Shown here piece after piece: positions 62,591-64,000 of a stretch of 64,000 nt of DNA (the stretch's first letter is position 1; the number at the start of each line of letters is the position of its first letter). Location: positions 31,064,342 to 31,128,341 of the forward strand of contig CP136069.1 of the NCBI GenBank assembly GCA_032622095.1, in the 5' to 3' direction. The notes under the pieces were generated by a model. It had not been told where the DNA came from, did no database searches, and saw only the letters and a list, made by a program, of their open reading frames with translations. A program made the position numbers and the translations under genes. The DNA is from Siphonodentalium dalli (lineage: Eukaryota > Mollusca > Scaphopoda > Gadilida > Siphonodentaliidae).

Positions 62591-63251
62591 TTTTCTTATG
62601 ATTGGGGGGGCAGGGTGTAGTCTGGGGGGGGGGGGGGCAGGGTGTAGTCTGGGATAGAATGTCAAAAATGACGCCACATGTGGTGAAGCAATCTTCTTTA
62701 AATGTATCTCAAACTATCTTCGGTATTTGTACTGTTTATACAAATCGTGAAAAGCAGGAGACACAAGTCAGCATAATCACACCCCCACGGAACATTTATA
62801 GATATTATAATATTCATCCAGCCTTTAGTGTGTGTGTGCGATGTCAAAGACCGGGGACCATCAGTTAGAAGCTATATTAGGTTTCAAATATACTAATATG
62901 CCTATTAGTTTGAGGGTTTGTTGCAGCTGCAAGGCCATCAATATCTCAGCTGTTGGGTTGTCAGATCTGTGTTGATTGATGAAACAAAGGTTTGGGGTCC
63001 TTTAAATTAGAAGCTACCCTGGGTTATTAATATTTCCAGATGCCCGTTTGCATAATGACCATGCAAATGCAACAAACGATGTCCGTTTTATTAAAGGAGG
63101 AAACACCAGATGGTTAAATTAGCTGGGGTAATAACTCCACTGCACATAATGACGATTGGTATTAACAATTCATCACCATATAATTATAACGTCCTAAGCA
63201 CTATTTAAAAAAAAATTGAGTGATATCGTTGAATGTAGAATGGCCCCAAAA

Positions 63252-63451
63252 CATGCTTATACCACGTTTGGTTGCTCAGATACAAGCCTGAGTTTAGTGT
63301 GCCTGTCATTTGCAGCATGAGGTCCCCAGATTGTGAATTTAGTGACGATATCCCGCATAGCGGGCTAACATCACTAAATTCACCCTCTGGGGACCTCCTG
63401 CTTAGACCTCATCTTTGAAAGTTTCTTTATCAAATTTCTATTTTACTTTTT
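63252..63451. repeat. Start of array unit U7, interrupted
   Basis: About 200 bp matching 58435 onward, including a MITE-2 hairpin. The text then changes to an unrelated repeat at about 63452, so the array is interrupted or ends here. Confidence 0.7.
63282..63399. mobile_element. Foldback MITE-2 at the start of U7
   Basis: Arms GCATGAGGTCCCCAG and CTCTGGGGACCTCCTG around CGCATAGCG. Orthologous to 58466-58582. Confidence 0.7.
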
Positions 63452-64000
63452 TATGTTTACCCATACCATGTATGGTAAACATAGTGTCGTTGTCCGGATT
63501 GACCACTCGTCGTTCGTCCGTCCGTCTGTCCGTCCGTCTGTCCGTCCGTCTGTCCGTCCGTAGACACTTTACGTGTAATGCGATAACTCAAACATTTTTT
63601 ACCTGATCAAAACCAAATTTTGTATATGGGGTTTTCAGCCCAAAATACAGATCGAGTTCGAATATGGGTTTGATCCAACTTTTTTGTACAGAGTTATGGC
63701 CCTTTTTCGACTTAGAATTCACGCATTCTGCCATAACTCAAACATTTTTTATCTGATCGGAACCAAATTTGGTATGTGAGTTTCTCGGCCCAAAATACAG
63801 ATCGAGTTCGAATATGGGTTTGATCCGATTAATTTTAAAGGAGTTATGACCCTTTTTCGAAAAAAAAATGAAAAATTGAATCGATTTTTTTTTTAATTTA
63901 TTTTTAACTTTTATAATAATAATAAAAAAAATGTCATTGACATTGTCATTTGTTTTCATTTAGATATTGATGATTATGATAAAAAGATTTCCAATGTGTC
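63452..64000. repeat. Unrelated repeat with TCCGTCCG run and 150-bp tandem, cut by window end
   Basis: Starts near GTTTACCCATACCATG, with an inverted CATGTATGGTAAAC. It then has five GTCCGTCC-type repeats (63514-63560) and two copies of a 150-bp unit (ATAACTCAAACATTTTT at 63583 and 63733). The end is a T/A-rich tract. No gene supported; open frames over it are incidental. Confidence 0.75.

Larger units (their letters stand above)
58435..63251. repeat. Array unit U6, short (about 4.8 kb)
   Basis: The junction GAATGGCCCC at 58421 recurs at 63238 (period 4817). In both places the unit tail joins directly to sequence equivalent to U1 about 6737 (the foldback MITE-2 host). U6 therefore lacks blocks A to F. 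It keeps broken exons G and H, a minisatellite (about 60684-61470) and block J (62399). Confidence 0.8.

Overview
This is AT-rich eukaryotic nuclear DNA, most likely from an invertebrate animal. There are no operons and no long open reading frames. I see introns with GT-AG boundaries, many non-autonomous DNA transposons, and repeats with TCCGTCCG runs and a CCCCGCC...GGCGGGG layout like those I associate with molluscs and other lophotrochozoans. The phylum is inference only; no rRNA, tRNA or recognised protein is present to prove it. ARCHITECTURE: almost the whole window is a degenerate higher-order tandem array. Taking window base 1 as an arbitrary unit start, I read U1 (1-14771), U2a (14772-24966), U2b (24967-31852, a unit with a large internal deletion), U3 (31853-46623), U4 (46624-49543, truncated), U5 (49544-about 58434), U6 (about 58435-63251) and the start of U7 (to about 63451). 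An unrelated repeat element follows to the right edge. Bases 1-17691 recur at 31853-49543 at a constant offset of 31852 with no net indel, and I noticed only one mismatch (A2606 / C34458). This is either a very recent 31.85-kb duplication or an assembly duplication. GENE CONTENT: no complete gene is visible. Each full unit carries remnants of one multi-exon plus-strand gene. Exons that I label C-D-E-F-G-H-I have splice sites and intron phases that fit end to end (phases 2, 1, 1, 2, 0, 2). They encode a helical, leucine-rich C-terminal region that I do not recognise. Every copy is broken: U1/U3 in exons E, F and G/H; U2a in F and G, with H missing; U2b reduced to fragments of G and H; U5 in F; U6 in G and H. 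The terminal exon I survives only in U2a. An upstream open block (B) and two weaker conserved blocks (A and J) are also listed. MOBILE ELEMENTS: the units act as paired occupied and empty sites. U1/U3 carry two hAT-like elements (8-bp target duplications TCTGGGGC and AGTTGAAC) and two PIF/Harbinger-like elements with GGCC-A(n) ends, none of them present at the matching sites in U2, U5 or U6. U2 carries another hAT-like element (TCTCACAG) and two piggyBac-like TTAA elements, one with a further hAT-like element nested inside. U5 carries an element with inverted repeats of about 215 bp and a 5-bp duplication. Foldback MITEs and a 40-bp minisatellite of different length and composition in each unit complete the array. 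No CRISPR array, origin, RNA gene or prokaryotic signal was seen.
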